Shown piece after piece: positions 1-10,904 of a stretch of DNA of 64,000 bases. The notes under the pieces were generated by a model that worked only from the letters and a program-made list of their open reading frames with translations, was not told where the DNA came from and made no database searches. This DNA is from Pollenia angustigena. Taxonomy: Eukaryota; Arthropoda; Insecta; Diptera; Polleniidae. Position 1 is the stretch's first letter; every line of letters begins with the position of its first letter. The stretch covers positions 235,591,127-235,655,126 of the forward strand of contig OV884056.1 of NCBI GenBank assembly GCA_930367215.1, written 5' to 3'. Both the position numbers and the translations under genes were made by a program.

Positions 1-96
1 TTTCATTGAATCAAACAAAAAGTTTGTTGAACAAAAATTATATTTTTAACAAACTGTGTTGTTAAAAATTTTCTTGAGATATTTTTTTCTGTGTAT

Positions 97-775
97 ATTA
101 AACATATAACGAAAACACTTTTGGGCGCAAGAATTTTCTCCCCTATGTTGTAACAAATACCGGCAGCGCTTACTAAAGCGTCTCGGCATAGCCGGCCTTC
201 GGCCGGCCGCAAGGATTTTCTACTCTATGGTATAACAAAAACCGACTTCGCTAACTAAAGCTTCTCTGCATAGACGGCCTTCGGCCGGTCGCAAGTATTT
301 TCTCCTCTGTGATATAACAAAGACCGGCTTCGCTAACTAACGCTTCTCTGCGCAGACGGCCTTTGGGCGGGCGCAAGGATTTTTTCCTTTATGGTATAAC
401 AAGTACCGGTTTCGCTAAGTAAAGCTTCTAAAATCTGCCTTGTTTCCGAACGAAGGCCGACTTCGCAGAGAAGCTTTAGTTAGCGAAGCCGGTTTTTGTT
501 ATACCATAGAGGAGAAAATCCTTGTCCCCGGCCGAAGGCCGGCTGTGCAGAGAAGCTTTAGTTAGCGAAGCTGGTACTTGTTTTTATCAAAGAGGAGAAA
601 ATCCTTGCGCCCGGCCATAGGCCGGCTATGCTTTCGAGTTTGTCCACGGACACTATGACACTGGACGTTATGACATGCCACCTTTTTGCAATATGTCCCG
701 TTAATTTCATAAATAGCATTTAGGAATTCGTCGTATAATAATAATGAATGATTTAGACAAATAGTATGCCCGACA
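97..775. repeat. GC-rich inverted array of 82-bp units, copy 1
   Basis: Direct units start with CGCAAG at 126, 208, 290 and 372, spaced exactly 82 bp. Near 440-455 the array turns round, and reversed units follow with CCTTG landmarks 82 bp apart (about 521 and 603). Each unit carries a GGCCGAAGGCCGGC-type palindrome, a CTTTAGTTAGCGAAG block and a GAGGAGAAAATCC block. A tail (about 653-775) starting near ACTGGACGTTATGAC is shared with the copy at 1602-2195, so the whole block moves as one unit. The GC content stands out sharply. It looks like a foldback-type non-autonomous DNA element, but no TSD is clear and the class is unknown. Confidence 0.8.
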
Positions 776-779
776 AAAT

Positions 780-1395
780 GGGCCATTTTTCATATAATAT
801 TTTTGGGTGATTTTTCATTATGAAACAAGCCCTGAATTTTAAAGATTTGTTGGGTGTTATTTCATTGGAGATTATTTCATAATTTGAAAACCCCAAATGA
901 GGAATGACATAATTCCCAAAAAAAAAAAAAAAAATGAAAAACGGCCCAAAAAAATTGGGAGTTATTTCATATGAAATACCTAACACCCAAAAATGTATGA
1001 AAAAAAATTGGGGAATATTTCATTTCTCGTTTGGGCGTTATTTAATTGGGGGGCTTTTTGTGGAGCCTAAATTTAGTTACATACAAATGTAAGTTTTATG
1101 TAATAAATTGCATTGTATCTTCAACAGCTGCTCGGCAGTATGGACAGTAATACTTATTTTAGCCCTCCGCCAAACTTTGTGCTCTCTTCAATAGTTAAAT
1201 ATTAATTAATCACTGCATAGTTATAATCAATTGCTCAAAACAGAATATAGCTTTTTGCAAGGTGGTATGTCATAAAGTTCAGTGTCGTAGTGTCCATGGA
1301 CACTGTGACACTTTTGAAAATGTCATAATGTCCGTGGGCAATAAGACACTTTGCAAATGGACATTATGTCATTTTTAAAAATGTCATAAGGTTCA
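780..1395. repeat. Short-motif repeats (TTATTTCAT and TGTCATAATGTCC)
   Basis: From 780 to 1065 variants of GGGCGTTATTTCAT recur several times in both orientations. From 1268 to 1395 a TGTCATAATGTCC / GTGTCCATGGACACT motif recurs. The same motifs reappear at 640-690, 2070-2110 and 2215-2345, beside the second copy of the GC-rich block. No ORF is credible. This is probably the spacer or subterminal part of the neighbouring repeat family. Confidence 0.5.
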
Positions 1396-1433
1396 TAATT
1401 ACTAAAGATGTTAAATACAAAAAAAAGAGCTAA

Positions 1434-1601
1434 ATGCACGCAGAGAAAAATATGTTTTATTATGGTCACAACCAACAAAACTATTTTTGAAGAAACTTAT
1501 TTTACCATAATATGGTTGTCGGTGACAATGATTTGGTTAAATTAAACATAATATGGTTAAAATTTTTTTAAAAATGGTTTTGTTGTTTTTTCTCTGGGTG
1601 C
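1434..1601. mobile_element. MITE with TGCAC-CAGAGAAAAA ends
   Basis: The left end TGCACGCAGAGAAAAA and the right end (reverse complement TGCACCCAGAGAAAAA) form an imperfect 16-bp TIR around 168 bp of AT-rich DNA containing ATATGGTT repeats. It abuts the second GC-rich block exactly. A related TTTTTCTGTG end abuts the first block at about position 96. No TSD was established. Confidence 0.6.
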
Positions 1602-2195
1602 ATATATTAAACATATAACGAAAACAATTTTGGGCGCAAGGATTTCTCCCCTATGGTGTAACAAAAACCGGCTTCGCTAACTAAAGCTTCTCTGCATAGA
1701 CGGCCTTTTGGCGGGCGCAAGGATTTTTTCCTTTATGGTATAACAAGTACCGGTTTCGCCAAGTAAAGCTTCTAAAATCTGCCTTGTTTCCGAACAAAGG
1801 CCGATTTCGCAGAGAAGCTTTAGTTAGCGAAGCCAGTATTTGTTATACCATAAAGGAGCAAATCCTTGCGCCCGGCCGAAATCCGGCTATGCAGAGAAGC
1901 TTTACTTAGCGAAGACGGTTTTTGTTATACCATAGAGTAGAAAATCCTTGCGCAAGGCCGAAGGCCGGCTATGCTGAGACGCTTTAGTAAGCGCTGCCGG
2001 TATTTGTTACACCAGAGGGGAGAAAATCCTTGCTCCCGGCCGAAGGCCGGCTGTGCAGAAAAGCTTAACTATGACACTGGACGTTATGACATGCCACCTT
2101 TTTGCAATATGTCCCGCTATTTTTACAAATAACATTTAGGAATTCGACGTATAATGAATGATTTAGACAAATAGTATGTAAGATTTGGACCACAT
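1602..2195. repeat. GC-rich inverted array of 82-bp units, copy 2
   Basis: Same organisation as 97-775. Direct units begin at 1635 and 1716 (81 bp apart), the array inverts near 1785, and reversed units carry CCTTG at 1864, 1946 and 2028 (82 bp apart). The entry sequence (TATTAAACATATAACGAAAAC) and exit tail (ACTGGACGTTATGACATG) match copy 1. Unit numbers differ between the copies (4 direct in copy 1, 2 direct in copy 2), so the array expands and contracts. Confidence 0.8.
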
Positions 2196-2341
2196 TTTAA
2201 AAATGAAAGATGGCCCGAAAAAATAGGCTATTTTTCATACAATATTTTTGGGTTATTTTTCATAATGAAAAATCACCAAATTTAAAAACCGAAAAATCAG
2301 CCAATAATAACGAAAAATAGCCCAAAAATTTTGGGTCACTT

Positions 2342-2603
2342 TTCATATCGTCGGTCTCTTGTAGAAAGGCCCTAACTCGATTTTTTTCGAAATTGAGTTT
2401 TTTTAGTGATTTCAATATATTTCCCACAAATACACCTCGTCACAAAAATTTAATACAATAGCATCAAAAATATCAGTTTAACAAGCAATTGAAGAAGCCA
2501 TTTTACATTATGATACATACAGTTTCTATTATGTTTTTACCTTCTCATGTAAAGTTTAATTTATGTGAGTTAGGGCCTTTCTAAATGAGACCAACGATAT
2601 GAA
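2342..2603. mobile_element. MITE, 262 bp, about 37-bp TIRs
   Basis: Positions 2342-2378 and 2567-2603 are inverted copies of each other with three or four mismatches. The shared core is AGAAAGGCCCTAACTC. The interior is AT-rich and non-coding. Flanks do not give a clear TSD. Confidence 0.75.
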
Positions 2604-3111
2604 TTCAGGCCCAATTTAACATGGAATTTTTTTGGGCGATTTTTAATTTTTTTTTTTGGACTTTTTTCTTTGGGCGATTTTTTCTACAGCCGCAAAATAT
2701 GTTATTTAAAGAATGTTTTTATTTCAACGTTCTTTAAAAAAAAACCGACTTTAGCGTTTGACTATGATTATGGGCCATTACAAAAACAGCCAATATGACA
2801 AAATGTAACACTTTGTGAATTGCTCAAATATTTATTTTCGTTTCACAGGCCATTTTTGAATTTAAAAATCAAATATATGAAAAAAAAACCATGTTTTAAG
2901 TAGTTTTCATATAACCCACAGAACAGAATCTTTTTAAGGACCAACTCACCCTTTTTAGAGAACTTAAGGAAAGACACATTCTCTTCAGTCACAAGTAATA
3001 TTAAAACCATGTAAGATTTTTGCAACCAACATGAAATTAACAAGAAAAGTCAACAAAATATTTACCGAAAACATGGGGGGTGAATTTATAAAGATGATAA
3101 ACAAAACTAGA

Positions 3112-3590
3112 AAAAAAAGTAAAAGTTGTATATTCGGCTATGTTGAATCTTATCTACCCTTCACCATAGTATTTTAAATTGTAACAAGACCTTAAATTCG
3201 GTAGTACAATTTTATATTGGCCAAGTGAAATAATGGGAAATCTTTAATACTTCTTATATATAAAAAATATCTGAGCCTAATTTAGTTTTTCTAGTTCATA
3301 TGATGCTATGGTTTCAAAACCATTATTATTGGTTATTTATGAACAGGTTTTGTTCATAGATTATAAGAAAACCTTACAAAATTCAAGGTTAATGGGCAAA
3401 CATTTGAGATTTATGGGCCTTTTGCTCATGTCTCAGAGGACCGATGTGGTTGAATTTGAATAGGAAACAATTCTGGACTATATGTGACATAAATATATAA
3501 CTACCAAGACCCTATAATTTCTGGGGTCATCGGAAAAGCATTTCAACGTACACACGAATAGACGGACAAAGCTCACTAATCATAAGAACA
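3112..3590 (-). mobile_element. DINE-1-like (HINE) element, minus orientation, 5' truncated
   Basis: The 3' end lies at the left: a TTCGGC..-type hairpin (ATTCGGCTATGTTGAA) followed by TACCCTTCACC, as in the better copies at 19172-20254 and 26518-27363. The remnant GTCY tract (AGACGGACA in this orientation) is at about 3560. The 5' end is missing. Non-autonomous Helentron-related elements with a GTCY microsatellite and a 3' stem-loop are known from flies as DINE-1/INE-1. Confidence 0.6.
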
Positions 3591-4544
3591 TATATGGCTA
3601 TTTCCAAAAAAACGTCAACCACAAAAAATAGAAAAAAAAAATTTTTTCTTTTCAAGATTTATTTAGAGAATTGCTTATATTTTTTTAATATATGCGTATA
3701 AATTAATTGATTCGAAAAAAAAGATAAATGGTAAACGAAGTACTACAACTTTTAGCACATACTTGTGTATATTAGGAAATATGCATTTGGAACAACAGTA
3801 AGTTTTATTAAGTTTCTTATATAAAGGATTATAAATAGCAACATAAAAAAATTTTAAATCATGGTGGAAAAATTGTCCCGTTTACAATGTCCCGTTTACA
3901 ATTTCTTTAACAATTTATTTAAAAAAATGTAATTCATATTTTATTTTGAAATCGAAACCATTTTTAGGGCACATTAGTACGCAACATTTTAAAATTAATC
4001 CCAATAAAATATTGTGTCAGGTTTCGCAGAAATCACTGTTTAAACGGTTACCCCTTAAAACCCACTTCCGTTTTTTGTCCCGTTTACAATCACTGGTGTT
4101 TTGCAATTATCTCGGAAACCACGACAGCAAGCGAAAAATTTCATTTGCGGAAATTAAAGAGTTAATTGAGAGTTAAAACATTAATTTAAAAAATTAAAAT
4201 CAGGTTGTTTTTTACAGTTTTGTCAATATAAACGTGTGCGAATGTCCCGTTTACAATCTTGGAAGTGCCCATATGTATCTGTGTCATTGTGACAAAACAT
4301 CTGAAGTCGAGATAAGATAACAAAAAAGTTTTTAAAAACAAATCGAAAAAAGTCATTTTTATCAAACAATAAAATAAACCAAAATTTAAGAACAATTTCG
4401 TTTATAATACAAAATTTTAAAAACTTAAACAAAAACGTTTTTTTGAAATTTGTATGATTAACATAATTTTTTTCAACTTTTTAAATTTGACTTAAGATGT
4501 TTTCTCAAAATGCCACAAATAAACCTTTTAGAGCTTACGAACAA
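3591..4544. other. AT-rich DNA with four GTCCCGTTTACAAT motifs
   Basis: The 14-mer GTCCCGTTTACAAT occurs at 3875, 3889, 4077 and 4244, all on the same strand, far more often than expected in such AT-rich DNA. No TIR or coding potential was recognised. It may be a decayed element. Confidence 0.4.
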
Positions 4545-4625
4545 TATTCTCGAAATTACAAACGGAATGACAAACTTATATACATATGCCCTTTCCGCCG
4601 CTGGTGAAGGGTATAAAAACAAATT
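4545..4625 (-). mobile_element. HINE 5'-end fragment
   Basis: The reverse complement contains TACCCTTCACCAGCGGCGG followed by TAAGTTTGTCATTCCG, the standard 5' start of the HINE elements in this window. Only about 80 bp remain. The open frame that crosses it is a by-product, not a gene. Confidence 0.65.
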
Positions 4626-6700
4626 TTTGGGTAAAAAAAAAACAAAACAAAAATACAGTGTTTACCAAAACATGAGAGGGAAAAACGGTAAATTCAAAAA
4701 CAACATAGATGCAGGGTGGCAATATAATAGTGGAGATGATGGGGAGGTTAAATTGGGTGGTTTTTTAAGCAGAGATTTCAATTGATAAAATAAAGAGAGA
4801 ATACCTGTAAACATGACCGAATAACAATTCTTGTAAAAAGAGATTTCGTTTTCTTAAGAGTTCAACAAAGAGAGTGTATTTGCAAAGAAATGAGTGCAAA
4901 TGCTTTTAGTTACTAGAAATTGTATCGAAATGATGAGATAATTGTTTGTAAAATTCTTACACATTCATAGTTATGAGAGTTTATCTACAGTATTAAGGAT
5001 GTTTTACGATAAAATTTCAAAAAGAGAAAATGGTATCTGTTTATGCTCTCTGTTTAAAAAAATCCTATTGCATAGTTTAAGGCTTTCAGAAAGAGTACAT
5101 CCTTTGTGCTAAACGGTTGCTATATTTTTCTTGACTTAACAAATAACTTAATATTAGTTTCATTTTAAAGAATAAGAAAAAAAAATTTAATTAAGAATAA
5201 AAATTGAAATTTATAAAATTCCACAACTTTTAAACCATTAAAAATTTCTTTCCTTTACAAAAAATATATTAGAAAGTTTATATGTACTATATACATATAC
5301 TATATATATATATGTATATAAATAGTATATGTACACAGTTCTTTTTAAATGTTTTACAATTTTAATTGGTTTTTTACACCCATACAAATCATGTGTTAGT
5401 GTATATTTTGAAAATTAAGCCACAATTTAAAACAAACAACAAAATTTACTTGATAATTTTATTAAATTAAAAACAAAAGTCAACTATAACTAAATAAACA
5501 ACAAAAATCATTTAAAAGCGTTTACTGTTTTCCTGAAAACAAAACCCAAAAGTTTATGCCGAAGGATATAAAATATCCTGAAACGCAATAGTGCTACATC
5601 GTTTTATCAACATACAAAACTTAATTTAATCTCTGTGTGTATTTCGGGTTGCAAGTGTTTGTAAGTGTTTAAAAATAAAATAGAAAATCTCTACACAAAT
5701 TTGTTTATTTTTTTCTTGCAAATAAAAACATACATTTGTGCACCTTTTTTGTAGATTTATCATTAAAATAAATGTTCAAGTGTCTGTGTTTTGTGTACAT
5801 ATGTATGTATGTACGTGTTTTCATTAAGGGTGTTCAATAAAAAAAAGAGGACTAAACTATATCTTGCTTTAAATTTAATTTTCCTTTATTTAAAACAGGG
5901 ACTGCAAATAATGATTATTTTTCAAAGTTAAACTAAAAAAAATCAAACTAAAAGACAAGGGCTACGTGCTTAAGGAATACATCATCCTTGTTACATGGAC
6001 TACCTTTAGATGCATACATTTTTTATGTTTCATTAAAAAACTCAACTTTGCCGATTATTTTCTAAGTTTAATTTATGACTTAAGAAATAAAAATTATTTT
6101 TACTTAGAAAATTAAAGTTATTTTTTGGTTTTTATTTAATCCTCAGAAATAAAAGTTATTTTTTTCATTGTATTTTTTTTTGCTTAGAAATCAATTATAA
6201 AAAAAAATAAGTTTGATTTAACAAATAAGAGTCTTTGCACGGACTCTGGGGATAAATTCGCCCTTAAATTGGTTATTTTAAGCGGTGAAATTAATTTTTT
6301 TGGAAGCAAAACACCAAAATTCAAAAAGTAACTGTAAAAAAAAACTCAAAAAAATAATTTTTATTTCCTATGAAATACTTAAATAAGAATAACTTTTATT
6401 TTTAAGGAAATAATAAAACTCAGAAAATAACTTTTATTTTTTAAGCGATAAATAATGATTAAAAAGTAATTTTTGAAATTAAATTTATAACCGTTACGGT
6501 GCCTGACTTATAATATTGTTTTGCGTTAGCTGTAGCTGTTTGCTATTGCCAAAACGATGAAATCCTCGTTATGCTTTGAAGTTAGATATGAACAAATTCA
6601 ATTAGTTTAACGTTAAACTAAAGTTATTCTTAGTTTATAGTAACAACTAGAAGTTAGCCGGATAAGTGTCAAGGCAGATGAGCTGCAACTTTGCATCTTT
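4626..6700. other. AT-rich non-coding stretch
   Basis: No gene is recognised. It includes an AT palindromic run at about 5275-5335 (alternating TATATAC / GTATATA) and GTATGTATGTAC at about 5800. Apart from the palindromic repeat listed at 6060-6480, no element ends were found. Confidence 0.4.
6060..6480. repeat. Inverted cluster of AAATAAAAGTTATTTTT motifs
   Basis: The motif AAATAAAAGTTATTTTT (or close variants) occurs on the plus strand at about 6090-6170 and as its reverse complement at about 6380-6450, so the cluster is symmetrical. The same motif forms a tandem array at 51331-51655 and recurs near 52680. This suggests a subterminal repeat of a mobile element. Confidence 0.5.
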
Positions 6701-7350
6701 ATATCCTTCTCCGAAGGTAGAACGTTTGTCATTCCGATTGTAATTTCTACAATATTGATTGATGAGGAGCAAAAATGATTTAACGATGTCAGTGGGTCCG
6801 TTTAAATGGGTTTTCCGAAGGCCCCAGATATAATAGGAACTACGTAGTTATTTATTTATGTCATATATAGTCTGGAATTTTTTGCTATTGAAATTCAGTC
6901 TAATCGGTCCACAAATCGCTGAGATATGAGTAAAAAACAACGACAGCCTCTAATTTTGCCCAAAAATTTCTTGTTGTTTTTTACTTTTTTAAGTATATCT
7001 GGAGCCAAAGTTTCCAATTTAGTAACAAACATTTTTTTTTTATCAATACAGAGCATCCGACAGAATGTGGGCTGGATTGGTGTGGCCTTTTACATATAAA
7101 GACATTATAAATTTCTGTTTATCTTGAAAAAGGCATGAGCCAAAGTTTCCAAATAAGGTATAAGCATCTTGGTTATCAATAGACAACAACCGACAAAATG
7201 TAGGTGGGATTGGAGAAGTGGGCGTAGCACAAAATATAATTATTTCATCTAAAGAACGTTATTTATATAACTTTCTGTTCTTGTCGCACCACGGTGAAGA
7301 GTATGTAAGATTATGCCAGCCGAATATAGCACTCTTTCTTGATTGTTTTA
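6701..7350 (+). mobile_element. DINE-1-like (HINE) element, diverged
   Basis: Begins with ATATCCTTCTCC...GGTAGAACGTTTGTCATTCCG, contains the ATGGGTTTTCCGAAG and TTTGCTATTGAAATTCAG blocks shared with 18833-19171 and 62738-63060, and ends with CCAGCCGAATATAGCACTCTTTCTTG, the family 3' terminus. The GTCY microsatellite is almost gone. There is no coding sequence. Confidence 0.75.
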
Positions 7351-7440
7351 AAATGGTTTTTTATTGAACCGAAGATTGTGCGTTGTCGTAATAGGAAATT
7401 ATAACTTCGTATCACGCAGAATTATCTTAAGGCCTGCGTG

Positions 7441-8478
7441 CAGGGCTGCCAGATTTCACGATTTATCGTCATTTTGGCGATTTTTTGTTAGCAAAGTCCA
7501 AATTTGCTGATTTTTTTCTAAAAAGTGACAATTTTTACATTCTCCAAAGTCTGAATAAAACATTAAATTTTTTTTTTCTTGGAATGTTTAACAGCAGTAC
7601 CTTAACAAGAGCGAAAGACGGAACGTTTTATTTCGCTTAGCTTTAACGCTGATATGCCATACCAAAGCAAGAGCGTCAACGTTGTGTCACGAACAGTAGT
7701 GATAGCTTTCTTGTTTAACAAAACCCACAAATTATAAATAAAAATAGAGATAAAAACGCTAGATTGACCAAAAAAAAAAAAAAAAAAAATCGCTTAATTG
7801 CCATTATTATTTAACAATAGCGGCAAACTTCACTATTTAACGAGCTGTCAAAATCGGTTTTTACAATTGCAAAGCTTGCCGCTTTTGTTTAGGTACGGCT
7901 GTAATATGCAAGTTTTAAGAAAATCTGTGATTATTTTCAGAGAACAAAAAAAAAAAACAATGTCACACTTTTTTTATCTTTCGTCAAAACATCATCGAAT
8001 GAACCTTTTACCACTCTCTGTATAAATCATATTTTCAACAATTATGGGGCGAGCATTTCACGATTTGTAAGAAACTATCTACATGAGTCTCATGCGATTC
8101 TTGACATGAAAGTCTCGTTAGATTATCTTACTTACGTCTTAAACGATTCCCACAAAAATTTAAGAAGTGTCTTTCGCTGTGCTATGGAGGAATCTCACTC
8201 GTGTTACAGTTTGTCCTGTGTGAGGAATCTACTACGTTTAAAAAATGCGGTCATGAGACTCCCAGTAGGTCTTACACGATTAAAAATGCTAGTTGGGTAT
8301 GAAGTAATTATGTTTTTGTTTGAATGTTTTTTTTTTATAAAAATCGAATTGTGTAAAAAAAAAACTAAATTTTAAGTTGTCCGATTTTTTTGTCGATTTT
8401 TCGAAACGATAGAGACGATGTTTTATATTTTTTCTCAAGAAACTGATGATTTCCTCACAAATTTATCTGACAGTCCTG
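7441..8478. mobile_element. Non-autonomous hAT element, perfect 8-bp TSD
   Basis: The left end is CAGGGCTGCCAGAT and the right end is ATCTGACAGTCCTG. An identical 8-bp TSD, CCTGCGTG, lies at 7433-7440 and 8479-8486. Together these are diagnostic of the hAT superfamily. The 1,038-bp interior has only short frames (75 and 89 residues) with no recognised domain. Its right end (CACAAATTTATCTG-CAG) matches the right end at 53436 next to a hAT transposase gene, suggesting the two belong to one family. Confidence 0.9.
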
Positions 8479-8507
8479 CCTGCGTGTATTTATCTTTTTA
8501 ACTGCCC

Positions 8508-8679
8508 GTCTACAACTGACATGATTTGCTGTTATAACTTGAAGTTATGAAAGCGTTGTTAAAACATTTGCATTAAAAACCGTGTTATAACATGAGAAAA
8601 CTTCTGACATGATGAGTCTATACCTAACACTAACATCATATTAGTGTTAAAGTTAAGCATTTCATGTCAGTAGTAGACT
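8508..8679. mobile_element. MITE, about 172 bp
   Basis: The left arm GTCTACAACTGACATGA and the right arm TCATGTCAGTAGTAGAC are an imperfect inverted pair of about 23 bp. The interior repeats TTATAAC and AACACTAAC motifs. No clear TSD. Confidence 0.6.
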
Positions 8680-8705
8680 GCATGTAATTAATAAATTGTT
8701 ATTAT

Positions 8706-8969
8706 GTCTGAGTTCATACGGCTCATGTCTTATTGCCAAGATTCTTCCTTTTTCTTCTTTGAACATGAATTGGCGTTCAAATGATTCATGTCATGTTGAC
8801 GACATGTGCTTTTTTTAAAATTGAAAACAATAACAAAATTAAACAACGAATGAAAAAGCAAAACGTAAAGACAGTACATGCATCTGTGTACTCGTTTCTT
8901 TTCCCCTCGTCCCTCTCGCCTATAAAGTAGCAATCTTGTCAATAAGACAAGAGCCGTATGAACTCAGAC
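8706..8969. mobile_element. MITE, 264 bp, about 36-bp TIRs
   Basis: The terminal arms starting GTCTGAGTTCATACGGCTC are inverted copies with only a few mismatches (TCATGTCTTATTG on the left, TTGTCTTATTG on the right). A 3-bp direct repeat TAT flanks both ends. The minus-strand open frame inside is non-coding. Confidence 0.75.
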
Positions 8970-9549
8970 TATGTTACATTTAATTAAAATAAAATAACGC
9001 CCAATGAATGAATTTATTATTTAGTGTTCTGTTTTTCTTTATAACAGAACAATTGTAGTGAATCTGTATACATACATTATATTTGAATGTTCTTTCAAAT
9101 TTTTTTTTTACATTGATGAAGGATTGAGCGAAAAAAAATTTTAGCAATGTGCACAACCTAGGGATGAAACGATACCTCTAAGGTATCGATACTTTTACTC
9201 GATGTGGTATCGCTCGTAAAGTATCGATACCTACTTAGTATCGAAAAAAAATATCGATACTTACTTGTATCGTTTGTATGATAAAACAATAGAAAGCATA
9301 ATTTAAAAATTTTCTTATTAGTGTTTTAGTACTATACAATAACATAAGAACTACGACCTATTAGAATTTTTGTGCAAAACGAAAAGTGTAAAGATTGAGA
9401 CCACTTTTAGTTACCCCCTAGTACCAATTTCCTTTCGAAAAATCGTTTTTATCTTAGGAAACAAAATTTTATAGAACGTTCAGGATAACAACCTTCATTC
9501 ACCTTTTATTCCATAAATTAACTATGCATTTTATTTTTAAAATGATAAA

Positions 9550-10412
9550 TCTATCTATATATATAAAATTGGATGTGTGTGGGTATGTATGTAACGTATG
9601 GACTCCAAAACGGCTGGGCCGATTTTGATGAAATTTTCAGGGAATCTTCAGAATATTCAGGCGGGTGACATAGGGAAGTCTGATTTTTGATTTTCGGTCT
9701 GGGGGCGGAGGGGCGTGGCAAAAACCATAACTTGAGAACGGCTGGACCGATTTGAACGATTTTTTCTTTAAAATGATCGCCATGGTCTAACTTAGATTTA
9801 CATGGAAAGAAAATTTTGCCCCGCCCACTTTTACGCCCACTTTTTTCGATTTACCTAAAATCAGAAAACTGCTCCATCGACTTGACTAATTTTTCTTTCA
9901 GATGTTCGTATTAATCAACTTTAAGTTTTAATCGAAAGAAAAATTTACCACGCCTACTTTTACGCCCACTTTTTCTATTAAGCGCATAAGTTGAGAACGG
10001 CTTGACCGATTCAAACGATTTTTGCTTTAAAATGATTGCCATGGTCCAACTTAGGTTTTTACGGAAAGAAAATTTTGCCACGCCCACTTTTTTCGATTTA
10101 CCTAAAAAAAAGGGCTTCATCGATTTGACTAATTTTTCTTTTAAATGTTCGTATTAATCCATTTTACGTTTTCATCGAAAGAAAAATGTATCACGCCTAC
10201 TTTTACGCCCACTTTTTCTATTAAGCGCATAACTTGAGAACGGCTGGGCCGATTTGGACGATTTTTTCTTTAAAATCATCGCCATGGTCCAACTTAGGTT
10301 TTTACAGAAGGAACATTTTAAAGACCGTAAATTTCGTTTAAAGCTCAATTTAAATCGTCTGGTAATACAACAATATTTGCTTAGGGCCCGCAACGCGGAC
10401 CGGGTCAGCTAG
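9550..10412 (+). mobile_element. Non-autonomous Helitron with internal tandem repeats
   Basis: Starts with TCTATCTATATATATAAAA after an A and ends with a GC hairpin (CCCGC-AAC-GCGG) followed by CGGGTCAGCTAG before a T. This fits the Helitron rule of 5'-TC, a 3' hairpin plus CTRR, and insertion between A and T without TSD. The interior repeats a block containing GAGAACGGCTGG at 9734, 9993 and 10236 (about 250-bp period), with CACGCC.ACTTTTACGCCC boxes. No Rep/helicase coding is present. The two open frames on the minus strand are shadows of the tandem repeat. Confidence 0.85.
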
Positions 10413-10421
10413 TATATAATA

Positions 10422-10904
10422 AAGGGTGGTAAAACAATAATCCACGATGTTAATTGTGAGTCACACCTTAACGTCAAGTTTTTTGCGCAACTTAAATTGA
10501 CCTTTCTTTGTTTCAGAATTTGACAACTTCTACCATTGAGAGCTACACAATTGAGCAGCGCGTTAAGATTGTTAAAGCCTTTTACGAAAATGGACGTTCA
10601 ATAAAAATGCATTTCGTGCACATCGTGATTTTTTTGGTCAGCATAATCGACCAAATGTTTCCACAATCGGGAGAATTGTGCGAAAATTTCAGCAAACCGG
10701 GTCTGTAGGACATGGGAAACCATATGCGCATGCTGTCCAGTTAGTTCTGCGGCTGGCGGCGTAATCGGGCCGTACTTCTTCGAAAATGAGGTCGGCCAAG
10801 CAATTACCGTGAATGGTGTTCGCAATCGCGAGATGATAACGGACTTTCTATAGCCAGAATTTGAGGAAATGGACATAGACGATATGTGGTTTATAGGTGT
10901 TTAC
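10422..10904 (+). mobile_element. Mariner-type element, left part only
   Basis: Begins with AAGGGTGGTAAAAC preceded by TA, like the mariner ends at 14472 and 31717 but more diverged. It is cut at 10904 by the hAT starting at 10905. The continuation beyond 13342 does not read as mariner, so the 3' part is missing or unrecognisable. Confidence 0.7.
10535..10904 (+). pseudogene. Mariner-type transposase pseudogene
   Basis: The first segment reads ESYTIEQRVKIVKAFYENGR, the N-terminal DNA-binding start of the mariner group, but the expected ATG is ATT at 10535. A frameshift follows near 10605, after which the next frame reads FFGQHNRPNVSTIGRIVRKF. A large internal deletion then joins the helix-turn-helix region to the catalytic core (GVIGPYFFENEVGQAITVNG), which has an in-frame stop before PEFEEMDIDDMWF. 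The element ends there because of the hAT insertion. It is clearly non-functional and belongs to a different subfamily from the copies at 14.5 and 31.7 kb. Confidence 0.8.

Noticed and set aside
126..640. CRISPR-like regular repeats
   Set aside because: The 82-bp period has no repeat/spacer alternation, the whole unit is conserved, the array inverts, and the context is a fly genome.
4510..4785. 91-residue frame
   Set aside because: Crosses an inverted HINE 5' fragment; no domain and Lys/Asn-rich.
8106..8375. 89-residue frame in the hAT at 7441
   Set aside because: No similarity to hAT transposase motifs; element is too short to be autonomous.
10598..10876. 92-residue minus-strand frame
   Set aside because: Antisense shadow of the mariner transposase relic on the plus strand.
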